From positions 45,274,333-45,338,332 of the forward strand of contig OX419756.1 of NCBI GenBank assembly GCA_948567375.1: 64,000 nt of DNA, given 5' to 3'. This document shows positions 36,191 through 46,389 of the stretch, in pieces (position 1 is the first letter of the stretch; each line of letters begins with the position of its first letter). The stretch comes from Lunularia cruciata. Its lineage: Eukaryota > Streptophyta > Marchantiopsida > Lunulariales > Lunulariaceae. A program made the position numbers and the translations under genes. The notes beneath the pieces were generated by a model. The model did no database searches, was not told the DNA's origin, and saw only the letters and a program-made list of their open reading frames with translations.

Positions 36191-36990
36191 TATGTCAATG
36201 GTGCAGCAACATGAACATAATAATGGATGAACTGTTGGTAAAAACTGGCCAATCCATTGAATGCCCATACTTTTGTAGCATCCTTTGAGGTAGGCCAATC
36301 AGTAATGGCCTTGATTTTCTCTTCTTCCATCTTGATCTCCTCTGATGAGATCTTATGACCCAAGAAGGTAACCTCCTTCTGCCAAAAGGCACACTTTGAC
36401 TTCTTGTAGTAAAATTTTTCATTATTGTAGTCGCCTTAGAACTTCTCACACATGATTCACGTGTTTTACCTTTGTCTTACTATAAATTAAGATATCATTC
36501 AAGAACACCACCACGGACCAATCCAATAGTCCATCCAACACCCAATGTATCTGATCCATGAATACTGCTGGAGCATTAGTGAGTCCAAAAGGTAGAACTC
36601 TCCACTCAAAATGCCCATACCTTGTACTAAAGGTAGTCTTTTGCACATCCTCTCCATCAATAGGAATTTGCCAATAGCCGCTGCAAAGATCCAACTTGGA
36701 AAAGTAGCATGCTCCACTTAGTTGATCAAGCAAGTCATTGATTCGAGGCAAGGGATATGCATTCTTCATGGTTTGCTTATTGAGCCCACAGTAATCAATA
36801 CAAAAACAAAGTCCTTCATCCTTCTTTGGAACAAATAGTACCGGTGCTCCCCAAGGAGAGGTTCTATGTTGTATGAAGTCCTTCTCCAACAACTCTATAA
36901 GTGTTGTTCACAACTCCTCAAACTCCTTTGGTGAGAGCCAATAGATCGGTCTACTCACTGGAGTACTCTTTGGCAACAACTCGATCTTGA
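36191..36990 (-). pseudogene. Element G reverse transcriptase
   Basis: 36892-36446 is open for 148 codons: [66 protein letters not shown], and the active-site box [11 protein letters not shown]. The second aspartate of the usual F-L-D-D is asparagine, which should abolish polymerase activity. The connection follows at 36363-36163 in another frame. Confidence 0.92.
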
Positions 36991-37766
36991 AGGGCATACC
37001 TCAATCGGAGGGTAATCCCTTTGGCAGATCATCCGGAAACATGTCTGCAAACTCTTGAACTATCCAATCAACCATTGCTTGATGAGGCTCTTGGCCCTCC
37101 TCCGATTGTTCTTGTGCAATCGGCTTGATCCACACTATGAATATAGACTTACCTTCCTCCAAAACTTGCTCTATGGCTACTTTACTAACCAACTTCCCTT
37201 CTAGGGACTCATCTCTCTTCCAAGCTTGCTCCATGGTTGCCTTCTTGGCAAACTTTGCATCTTGGTACTCCACTTTCTTCAAGGTTTATTCTATGGCTAC
37301 CTTCTTGACAAACTTCCCATCTTGGGATTGACCATTCTTAGGTGTCTTACTCAGAGGTGGCAGACAACCTAATTGGAAATTCCTACCTTGGTGTTGTACT
37401 TGAATTTGGCATCGGGTCCAGTCAAATCGAACCTTATGACATTCAAGCCAAGGTAGACCGAAAATGATATCATAAATGTAGAGGTGCCACTACAAAACTC
37501 ATATACTCCAAATATTCCTTCCCAATCTTGAAGGTAACAGGATGCAAGGTGTGGAATGCAGGACCCTTTCTACCATCTGCCATCATCAAACTACTTCCAA
37601 TCATTGGTTTGATAGGAATACCCAATTCCCTTGCTACTTGCATAGACATGCAATTCTTTGAACTTCCAAAATAAATCAAAATCCTACAACCGTGATTAGA
37701 TATCATACCTTGCAAGTGAAGCAAACTTGTATAGGTCAAGCCTTCAATCCCATTGGAACTAATCAA
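36991..37766 (-). pseudogene. Element G protease and linker
   Basis: 37766-37470: LLHLQGMISNHGCRILIYFG, where the catalytic aspartate of the family sequence (LVDFG) is tyrosine, then KELGI-type and MADGRKGPAFHTLHP blocks. Linker 37282-37001 with KFAKKATMEQAWKRDE, KLVSKVAIEQVLEEGK and VDWIVQEFADMFPDDLPKGLP. Confidence 0.85.
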
Positions 37767-38720
37767 GCTCCCAATAGGTGGCTCAAAATCTCCTACTAGG
37801 ATTCTTTCTTTCCTTGATCATTTGGTTCCACAAACTCCATCTGAGCAACTTGTCAAGGTTGCCCATTCCTAAGAGGACATTCAACAATGTGATGTCCAAC
37901 TTGGAGACAATAAAAACAACCTCTATTTTGTCACAATCTTTCTTTCTCTATCTATTACACCAAGTGGCTTCCGTTGGATAACATCAATCTCCATTGGTGT
38001 TGGTTCTTCCATCCATGCATATAGTATTGGTAAGCTTGGTGTAAGTCGAGGTCAAGACCAAGTTGTCACAACCAAGGAATCAAAGCGCTCAGCCAATTGC
38101 ATGGCTTCTTCTACGTTTTGTGGTTCTCATATGGTCACCTCCAATTTGGTTCATGACTTCAATCCTTGCACAAATTGATCCAAAACTTCTCCTTCTTGTA
38201 TATCTAGAATTTGCATGATGATGTTTTGGAATTGTGTGATGTAGCCTCTTATTGAGCCAATCTGCTTCAACTCCGCCAATTTATCTCGTGCGGCTTGGGT
38301 GGCATTGATAGTTTGAAATTGACCAAGTATTGCATCCTTGAATTCTATCCATGTCAAGATTGGTGCAACAATCTATTGTTCAGCTTGCTCCACTCGGAAT
38401 TGCCACCAAAGTTTTGCCACATCATCCAATTGGCTAGAAGCCAAGAGAATCTATTTCTGCTCATCTTGAAGATTGGTGGCTTTGAAGTAATGTTTGCAAT
38501 CAAACACAAAATTCTCCATTATGCCTGGAAGATTCTTGCCTTAAAACACCTTGGGTTTGGAAATTGAATATGATCTTCTTCATCTTGGACTAGCGCTCTC
38601 TTTATATATTCTTGTTGTTGTTGGTCTTGTTCATCCAACAATTGAGTAAGGTGCTCGATTTGTTACTGCATCATAAGGATAAAGTCCAATATTGCCGCCA
38701 TAGCTACTGCTCTATCCTAC
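37767..38720 (-). pseudogene. Element G gag
   Basis: The zinc knuckle is intact at 37918-37877: CFYCLQVGHHIVEC (C-x2-C-x4-H-x4-C). Upstream (38357-38151) the capsid part reads TWIEFKDAILGQFQ, LAELKQIGSIRGYITQFQN and LDQFVQGLKS. It reaches the leader near 38700. A stop and a shift lie between the capsid and knuckle parts. Gag would form the virus-like particle and package element RNA. Confidence 0.85.
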
Positions 38721-38950
38721 TACTCTCAATTTATCTAATTGATTAACATATAGATACAACATGTCCACCTTTCTCCGTAAGTGACAACCTAAAGTATCAA
38801 GGGTTCCTCAAACACGGTGATCATATGTAGAAAATCTTGCCCAAAGCCTAAGATGATGAATTGTGTGAAGCGGTGCTTGGGTAATATCAAGACATGAAAA
38901 TCCCAATGGTTTGGTGGAAGTGGATTTGGTGGTCCATAAATTCCATCCAT

Positions 38951-38972
38951 CCCATTCTTGCTCTGATACTAA
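38951..38972 (-). other. Primer binding site of element G
   Basis: The minus strand reads TTAGTATCAGAGCAAGAATGGG next to the 5' LTR: TTGGTATCAGAGC with one change, the initiator Met tRNA complement. Confidence 0.87.
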
Positions 38973-39074
38973 TGTAAAAGACCGAGGCCGAGGAGAGAAA
39001 TAGGAGAATGGAAACTCACATTGGGACACTTGAATGTGAGAAAACTCCGAATGCCTAGCATGAGCTTTGGCTTT

Positions 39075-39086
39075 GGTATTTATAGG
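39075..39086 (-). promoter_or_regulatory. TATA-like box of the family 1 LTR promoter (element G)
   Basis: CCTATAAATACC on the minus strand. The same box recurs at equivalent places in other family LTRs, for example 33899-33910, 54391-54402, about 95-105 and, on the plus strand, 18595-18607. Transcription would start about 25-30 bases further along the minus strand. Confidence 0.75.
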
Positions 39087-39226
39087 TAGCATACAAGGCC
39101 CTTGAGAAGCTTCTCAAGAAGCTTCCTCAAGCCGTTTTCTCATAGTGTAAGCCAAGTTAACTAAGAAACTTCTCAAGAAGCTTCCTTCTAGAAGCTGCCT
39201 ACTTGGCGTGCAAGCTAAGCTAGTTG

Positions 39227-39255
39227 GAAGCTTCTAGAAGCTTCCTTCTAGAAGC
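39227..39255. promoter_or_regulatory. Heat-shock-element-like array in LTR of G
   Basis: GAAGCTTCTAGAAGCTTC fits GAAnnTTCnnGAAnnTTC without mismatch, and another TTCTAGAA dyad follows two bases later. It lies about 140-170 bases upstream of the TATA-like box in the sense of the element. Trimers or longer arrays of this spacing are the binding sites of heat shock factors. Confidence 0.7.
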
Positions 39256-39403
39256 TACTTACTTGAGGTGCAAGCTAAGCTAGCCAGGAAGCTTCCCAAG
39301 AAGCTTCCTAGATACTTATAGAATATTCTAGGCTAATTTGTCTTATGTGCTACTTCGTAAGTCCAACTAACTTTGTCGCTAAACTCCATATTGTTACAAA
39401 AAC

Positions 39404-40150
39404 TCTCCACTCAAAATGCCCATACCTTGTGCAAAAGGTGATCTTTTGCACATCTTCTCTGTCAATGGAATTTGCTAATAGTCACTTTGGAGATCTAACT
39501 TGGAGAAGTATTGTGCTCTACTCAATTGATCAAGCATGTCATCAATTTGAGACAAGGGATATGCATTCTTCATTTTTTGTTTGTTGAGACCACGATAATC
39601 AATATAGAAGCAAAATCCTCTATACTTCTTTGGCACAAGTTAGTATTAGTGCTTCCCAAGAAGATGTACTATGTCATATGAAATCCTTCTACAACAACTT
39701 TGATCAATGTTATTCAAAGCTTGTCCAATTCCTTTGGTGAGAGAGATAGATTGGTCTACTCATTGGAGTACTTCTTTGCAATAATCAAAACTTGAAGTGC
39801 ATACCCCAATCAAAGAGTAATCCCTTGGGTAGATCATCTTGGAACACATCTTAAAACTCTTGGACTATTTGATCAACCTTTGCTTGATGAGGTTTCCAGC
39901 CCTCCTCCTATTCTCCATGCACACTTGACTTGATTTACACCACAAAAATAGATTTATCTTCTTCCAAAGCTTACTCTATAGCTACCTTATTGACAAATCC
40001 CATTCTGAGACTTATCTTCCTTCTAAGCTTGCTCTATGGTTGCTTTTTTGACAAACTTCTTATCTTAGGATTGATTCTTCTTAGGTGTCTTACTCAAAAA
40101 TGCCATACAACCTAATAAAAAAAATTCTACCTTGGTATTGTATTTGAATT
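39404..40150 (-). pseudogene. Element F reverse transcriptase N-terminal part and linker
   Basis: Resumes reverse transcriptase exactly where it stops at 33796 (CTCTCCACTCAAAATGCCC on the plus strand, as in other copies). Fingers region near 39560-39680, linker near 39850-40090. Frames are short and broken. Confidence 0.8.
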
Positions 40151-41712
40151 TGTTGTCAGGTCCAATCAAATTGAACCTTGTGATGTTCAAACCAAGACAA
40201 ACCTAAAATGACATCATAGTGTAGAGGTGCCACTACAAACCTCATACACTCCACATACTCCTTCCTTATCTTGAATGTAACAAGGTGTGAAGTATGGAAT
40301 AAAAAACCCTTTCTACCATTTGCCATCATCAATCTACCTCCAATTATTGGCTTGATAGGAATACTTAATTCCTTTGCTAATTGCATAGATATGCAATTTT
40401 TTGAACTTCCAAATCCACCAAAATCCACCAAAATCTTAAAATCACAATTTGATATCATACCTTGCAAGTGAAGCAAACTTGCATAGGCTAAGCCTTCAAT
40501 CCCATAGAAACTAATCAAGTTCCCAATATCCAACTCAAAATCTCCTATTGGGATTCCACTTTTCCTTGATCATTCTGCTCCACAAACTCCATTTGGAAAA
40601 TTTGTTGAGGTTGCCCATTCTTAAGCATACATTTAGCAATGCAATGTTCAATTTGGTGACAATAAGAAAAACCACAATTTTATCATAATGTTTCTCTATC
40701 TATAGTACCAAGTGGTCTTTGTTGGATGGCATCAATCTCTATTGGTGTTGGCTCCTCCACCCATGTAGTGTATTGGTAGGTTTTGTGAAGGTCAAGATCA
40801 AGACCAAGTTGTTCCAACCAAGGAATCAAAGCATTTAGCCAATTGCATGACTTACTCGAAGTGTTTTGGCCCTTGCATAATCACCTCTAGTTTAGTTTGT
40901 GCCTTCAAGCCCTAAACAAATTGATCTAGCTTCACCTTCTAGTATATCTAGAATTTTCATGATGGTATTTTGGAATTGCATGAAGTAACTTCTTGTAGAG
41001 CCAATCTACTCAACTTTACCAACCTATCTTGTATAGCTTGTATAACATTTATAGCTTAGAATCGACTAATTATTGCACTTTTGAATTCTACCCATGTTAA
41101 GATTAGTGCAACAAATTGCATTGAGCTTACTCCACTTGGAACCGCCACCATAGCTTTGCTACTCCATCTAATTGGCTGGAAGCCAAGAGAATCTATTCCC
41201 ATTTATCTTGAAGATTTGTAGCTTTGAAATAATGTTTGTAGTCAAACACAAAATACTCCATTGCACTCAAGAGATTCTTGCCTTCAAATAACTTAGGCTT
41301 CAGAAATTGGATTTGCTCTTCTTCTTCTTGGAATGGTTCTCTCTCTATATGCTCTTGTCGTCAATGATCTTGTTCTTCCAACCATCAAGTACAGTGCTCA
41401 AGTTGTTGTTGCATGGGAATGATAGCCTTGGGCATTACCACCATGCCTACTAGTCTATTAAACTACCTATAGTTGATCTAAGTTAACATGTAAATGCAAC
41501 ACATCCATAATCTTCTATAAGTTACAATCAGAATAACCAAGGGTTCATCAGACAAGGTGATTGTATTTAGAAATTTTTTCCCAAAGCATGAGATGATGAA
41601 CTGAATGAAATGACGCTTGGGTAGTTAATGGACACAAAAATCTATATGGTTTGGCAGAAATGGAATTGGTGATCCATAAATTCCATCTATCCCATTCTTG
41701 CTCTAATACCAA
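40151..41712 (-). pseudogene. Element F protease, gag and leader remnant
   Basis: The protease stretch 40533-40156 is open for 125 codons: ILVDFGGFGSSKNCIS (D-F-G at 40425-40417; a short in-frame duplication adds GF), RLMMANGRKGFLFHTSH and LHYDVILGLSWFEHHKVQFDW. Gag follows at 40560-41420 with a degenerate zinc knuckle near 40640-40690. The leader runs to the primer binding site (TTGGTATTAGAGCAAG on the minus strand, just below 41713). Confidence 0.8.
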
Positions 41713-42280
41713 TATAAAAAACCGAGACCAAGGAGAGAACTAGGAGAATGGAATATCAAAGTGAAAGATCACATTGGGACTCTTGAATAAAGGAAACTCC
41801 AAATACCTAGCATGAGCTTGGGCTTTGGTATGTATAGAGAAGTATATAAAGCTCTTGAGAAGCTTCTCAAGAAGCTTTCTCAAAGCCACTTTCTTAGAGT
41901 GCAAGTCAAGCTAACCAGGAAGCTTCTCAAGAAGCTTCCTTCTAGAAATTGTCTACTTGGCATACAAACAAAGCTAGCCAAGAAGCTTCCCAAGAATCTT
42001 CCTTCTAAAAGTTATCTACTTGGAGTGCAAGCTAAGCTAGCCAAGAAGCTTCCCAAGAAGCTTTCTTCTAAAAGCCATCTACTTGGCATGCAAGCTAAGG
42101 TAACCAAGAAGCTTCCCAAGAAGCTTCCTCCTTTGAGTCACCACTTGGCATACATGTAACCCAATACTTAGGAGATACCAAGAAGTTTACTAGATGCTTT
42201 TAGAATATTCTAGGCTAATTTGGCTGATTTGCTACTTTGTTAGTTTTGACTAACTTGTTGATAAACTCTATATTGTTACA
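41713..42280 (-). repeat. Family 1 LTR, 5' LTR of F, with expanded tandem modules
   Basis: TATAAAAAACC...TATTGTTACA, 568 bp, the longest copy. Four modules of about 63 bp are visible (starts of CTACTTGG near 41953, 42017 and 42079, plus a first diverged one near 41890). Each pairs GAAGCTTCCCAAGAAGCTT-like dyads with a TGCAAGCTAAGCTAGCCAAG spacer. Long plus-strand frames across it are translations of this repeat. Confidence 0.9.
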
Positions 42281-42715
42281 ATAGAGGTTAGGAGATATCT
42301 GTATGATCCTCAATTTGAGTCCCCACATGTAAACGAAGAAATGCCTAAAGGGTATAGTAACCTCTCCACCTCAAGCCAAGTACTTGCTTCCACACAAGCC
42401 TCCTCTTACTGAGTGTCTAGCTTAGTCTTCACCTCATCCATAGTCCTCTCAATAGTGGCTAACTCCATTTGGGTCCTCTCCAAAATCTCCATAATTACAA
42501 TACACTCTTGTTGGTGTACCTTAGCCATAACCTTTATCTTTCTCTTGCAAGTGTATCCAACTCCACCATTCTCTCACCTCTATCACTCACCCGGGACTCC
42601 CTCTCTCTCATTACCCTAACTAACTTAGCCAATCTCTCAACTTTAGTGCTCTTCTTAATGCAAAAATGCATCTCCTCTTCAACTAACCTAATTTCCCTCT
42701 CAAAAATAAATGATT
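42281..42715 (-). pseudogene. Unassigned coding remnant J, part 1 (coiled-coil)
   Basis: The minus strand from 42710 reads FEREIRLVEEEMHFC, KVERLAKLVRVMRERESRVS and RGERMVELDTLARE. After one frameshift near 42538 it continues with VMAKVHQQECIVIMEILE and TQMELATIERTMDEVKTKLDTQ. This is a charged, heptad-like segment typical of a coiled coil. It ends at element F; part 2 of J continues at 30863. I do not recognise the protein. Gag proteins of some plant elements have such coiled coils, but no motif proves that here. Confidence 0.5.
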
Positions 42716-43800
42716 GTCTAACCTAAACTGTTTTGCTCCAATATGAATATGAATAGATGAAGCTTATAATTAAAAACCCAAGAATGCTAACACAAAAAGG
42801 TTCTCTTTTAAAGGGAATTATTAAATAAACATCAAAAAACCTTAAATAAACATCAAAATTGTATTAAGCTAAAAATCACCCATAGTTTAGGGTTTAAGGT
42901 TGCTTGCAATATCTTATTGCATACAAGCTTGATTTGGTAACAAAGTCCACAATGGTGCAGCTAGTCCTATTGTCACCCAAGACTTTGTCACCAAACTGAG
43001 CACAATTGTGCAACTTGTTTGCAATCAAATACTATAGGTGATTTATGAATGATATATACAAAATTGTGGGTGATTTTTGGCTCACTAGAATATTGATGTT
43101 TATTTAAGTTGTTTTGATGTTTAGTTAAGATTTTCCATTTATTATGTATATTGTTAAATACACAAGGCTAAAACAAGAGGTGTTCTTTAATTATGAGAGT
43201 AAATTTGAATTACATGTGATAAGCAAAAATATAACATAATGCTTTTAAAAGCTAGTTTAATACTAGACTCTCAGTCACCCTTCTCTACATCATCATATTC
43301 TTTAGCCACTCCCTTGGCCTCATGCTCCTTTGCACCATGGATAAAGAAATTATACTCCTCACCCATATGCTCATACATCACCTTGTCCTCACCTAAGAAC
43401 ACTCTCTATGCACAAATGAATGAAGAGTTGCCCTAGATTGTCACCAAAAAGAGATATCCATCTGGATGTGAAGCTTCATATATATAACCATCAACTCTTG
43501 CTCAACAACATGCAACATCATCTCTGCCCAATCTTAATACTCAATGGTAGATCTAGCAATCTTTATCTTTACTTACAATATGATGTTCCTATGTACAGCC
43601 TTTGGTTTCCAAGAAGGAATAAGAAAGCAAAATTGTTTTTGAAAGAAAGGTTTGAATGTAGATTATGCATTACACACCTTGCAAAATTCTTCCTAGTAGT
43701 ATAATCCTTCATAAGGAACCAATTCTCCACCAAAGTATGAGGTGTCATCTTCCCTCTCTCCAAGCAAAAGGACTCCCTTATCACATGAGTAGTAAGTATG
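42716..43800 (-). pseudogene. Unassigned minus-strand coding pieces upstream of J
   Basis: 43784-43569 is open for 71 codons (MTPHTLVENWFLMKDY, FARCVMHNLHSNLSFKN, FLFLLGNQRLYIG). 43410-43270 reads VFLGEDKVMYEHMGEEYNF and HGAKEHEAKGVAKEYDDVEK. Strand and order fit one decayed gene with J, but 42720-43240 between them shows no coding. Family not recognised. Confidence 0.4.
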
Positions 43801-46070
43801 AGCCTCCTACTACCTACTCTCCATCAATGTGTATTTTTGTCCCAAGTACTTGCAAACTTGGTGCAACACAAAACATACAAGAACAAGATAAGATACAAAA
43901 TGATACATACAATACATCCAAATAATCTAAGAGCTAGCAAAGATCATGCAAAATATGCAATATGCATAGGCCACACAATTTTTGAAATCCATGTAGTATA
44001 TGCAGGTTGTTTGTTAGGGTTTTACCTTGTGCTTAAACTTGCAATGGTCGTTTCATCAATTTTGATAATTGCAATTTGACTTGAATTAAGTTATTGATTG
44101 TAAAACTGATTGAATGAGAGTAAAATTGAATGAAATCTTACATGAGGATGGGAAATTGTACCATGATGGTGATATTCAGGCCAAGAGCATCAAGGTCAAT
44201 TTCACTAATTTAGCTCACCGATGTCTTGATCTGGTGCTTATCTAGCCACCACCATTTCATGTAGGTCATCCAATCTAAGAAGTTGTAAAACTCAATGAGG
44301 AAAGGACACTCTTGGATCCTCAATCTTATCCTCCTCAAGTAGCCTCTAATAATATGTTATTACCATGTTTTCCAAATTTAAAAGTGAAATTTGGGTGAAA
44401 TTTGTGCTTAGAAATTCATGCTACCTTTCTCTTAGAGCTCTTGATATTATCTAGTGCTCTTGATATCTTCTCAAGCTTTTCAAATCCTCTCTTTGATTGC
44501 CTTGAATGTCTCTACATCTCTTCTCTTCATTTGTGTCCCTCTTCTCTTGTCTTTCTCTTTCTCCTAAACCCTTCCTCTAAACCTCCTCTTTTTTCTCTCT
44601 TCCAATTTCTCAAAAATCTCCTTAGCTTCAAATTCTCAAAATTCTCATCATTGCTTATAACACTTTAAAATTTTCAAGAGATTGTATTATATCTAAAAAA
44701 TTTAGAGAGACCAATATTTATATCAAAGAAAAATGACTCTTTCCTGGTACACTTCTTTAGAAATCTATATCTCTACTCTTGTTAAGGAAATATAGAATCT
44801 AAAAAATTGCAAAATCTCTAATTTTGAAATCTTCATACTTGATGAAGTGATGTGCAACCTACACATACAAAACGGAAATTTGAAATTTTGAATGCATTAC
44901 ACATCCACACACCCACTCTCTAATACTGATTGACATATCCATCCTTCAATTGAGATTTTTGCATGACAATATATCTCCAACATATATTCAAATCTAAAAT
45001 CACTAGAATCTCAATAAGATACACCATTTTTTACTTTAAATGCAATAGTATGCAAAAACTTTCATTCTATAACTCCCAATGAGGCATGTGCATATAGTTG
45101 GGCATGAGCATCTTGAGCAACCCTGAGCAGAACAAGCATCCCAAGTACTCCCTATGACTCACATGTATAAAATGAAATTATAAACATACTTTTGAGTTTT
45201 GCTTTTGCAATGCATGTTTTCTAATATCAGATGTCATACGAGAAATCATAAAATAAGTTACACTCTTGGATTCAAGAAACCAAGTTTGAGGAACCATAAA
45301 ATTTATTTACACTCTTGCATTCAAGAGACCACTTGGTTGGTAGCTGAAAGCCAATTAGTGATGCAAAAATCCATTTCTAGTATCCTTTATATATTCTCAA
45401 TGAGGCTTGAAAAAATCTTCAATGCATGAATCTATCTTCTTTACAAAATCAGCATCTTCTTCTACCCATATATCTGATCAACTGATAAGAAAATTGTGCA
45501 AAAGTTATGCATTTATTATCCACTTTAACATATATGAATTTCTTGGGGGTCATTCAATTGAACAGTAATCTCCCTCAATGAATGTTATCTTGCCTTTAGA
45601 CCTCCTATGCAATGCTCATTCAAGAATAGGGTACAATTTACACATAGGTCAAGATCAAAATTCTCTTAGAAGCATGCTTTTTTGAAGGATGAAACAAGGT
45701 GACACATTGGCACCTAGCCCAAATCCCTAAATAAATATTGTGATTGCTCAAACAATGTACAATTGCCTTAGTTATTTAAATCACTCCAAATTGGAGACCT
45801 CCACAAGTAAACCATATCATAGCATAATCTTGGCATACTTTAGAACAAAAGTACAAAATAGAAGCAAAATTATGAACAAACCTAAAGGATCTAAAATTAA
45901 TAGGAATACAAATCACTAGCTTTAACATAGAATTGCACAAATAAAACACTCTTTGTTCTTACTTCTTGCAAAGTAGTATATTATTTATGTATATTATTTA
46001 TATAATATATTACTTTTATGTGATGTCCACCTTGATGCCCAAGGCAATATAAATTGACTAGGAATGGCCA
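43801..46070. other. AT-rich stretch, no gene recognised
   Basis: No LTR, pol or RNA gene motif seen. It contains a local direct duplication near 45235-45340 (two copies of ATAAAAT...TTACACTCTTG.ATTCAAGA, period about 57 bases) and pyrimidine-rich runs near 44400-44640 (TCTCTT-type). Frames on either strand are short and unconvincing. Confidence 0.4.
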
Positions 46071-46340
46071 TTGACTAGGAATGGCCCTGAGCAATGGAAG
46101 GAAGTTCAAGTTCTGTTCAAACCAAAGAAAATTGGGAATGGTTGGAGGGTAAATGGGTATAATAATCCCATACGACACACTACAATCACCTCGCTCATGA
46201 AGATCTTCAATTTGACCCAAACAACTTATGTCAGCAATGTGCAGGCCACCTTCTTTTAATTGTTGCACAAAGGGAAACCCATTGATTAGGCAAATATTTT
46301 TTACTAACAAACCACTAATTGACAAAGCAACTATAAACAA
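46071..46340 (+). pseudogene. Unassigned coding remnant K, related to J part 3
   Basis: The plus strand reads VLFKPKKIGNGWRVNGYNNP and, further on, QTTYVSNVQATFF then LLHKGKP after one stop. The same blocks in the same order occur on the minus strand at 17101-16850 (FKHKKIENGWKVQGY, TTYVNNGQATFLQLLHKGEP). So this is a second copy of the same ancestral gene in the other orientation. Family not recognised; gag-like is only a guess. Confidence 0.55.
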
Positions 46341-46389
46341 ATTGCAGAAATAACTTTTCTTCTTTTTTGCTTTTTATTTTTATATCAGG

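Larger units (their letters stand above)
33797..39398 (-). mobile_element. Element G: best preserved chromovirus of family 1, nested in F
   Basis: Minus-strand, 5.6 kb. 3' LTR 33797-34162, 5' LTR 38973-39398, target duplication AAAAT/AAAAC (33792-33796 and 39399-39403). All family genes are present in order, with longer open stretches than any other copy. Still dead: the reverse transcriptase active site is changed, the protease has lost its aspartate and the chromodomain has a stop. Confidence 0.94.
38973..39398 (-). repeat. Family 1 LTR, 5' LTR of G
   Basis: TGTAAAAGACC...ATATTGTTACA, 426 bp. It has the clearest promoter layout in the window: a minus-strand TATA-like box CCTATAAATACC at 39086-39075. 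Upstream of it (39100-39255) are tandem modules rich in GAAGCTTC, including the site at 39227-39255. Confidence 0.94.
30864..42280 (-). mobile_element. Element F: chromovirus, family 1, host of nested element G
   Basis: Minus-strand element: 3' LTR 30864-31381, pol 31382-33796, interruption by G, pol and gag 39404-41712, 5' LTR 41713-42280. Target duplication GTAGA (30859-30863) against ATAGA (42281-42285). About 5.8 kb without G. Confidence 0.9.

Noticed and set aside
41812..42159. 115-codon plus-strand frame with LLGxQxKLxKKLP repeats
   Set aside because: It is a translation of the tandem LTR modules of element F; similar frames occur in other LTR copies (31049-31294, 28140-28358, 18334-18540).
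44402..44668. Leucine/serine-rich 88-codon frame
   Set aside because: Translation of a pyrimidine-rich low-complexity run (TCTCTT-type).
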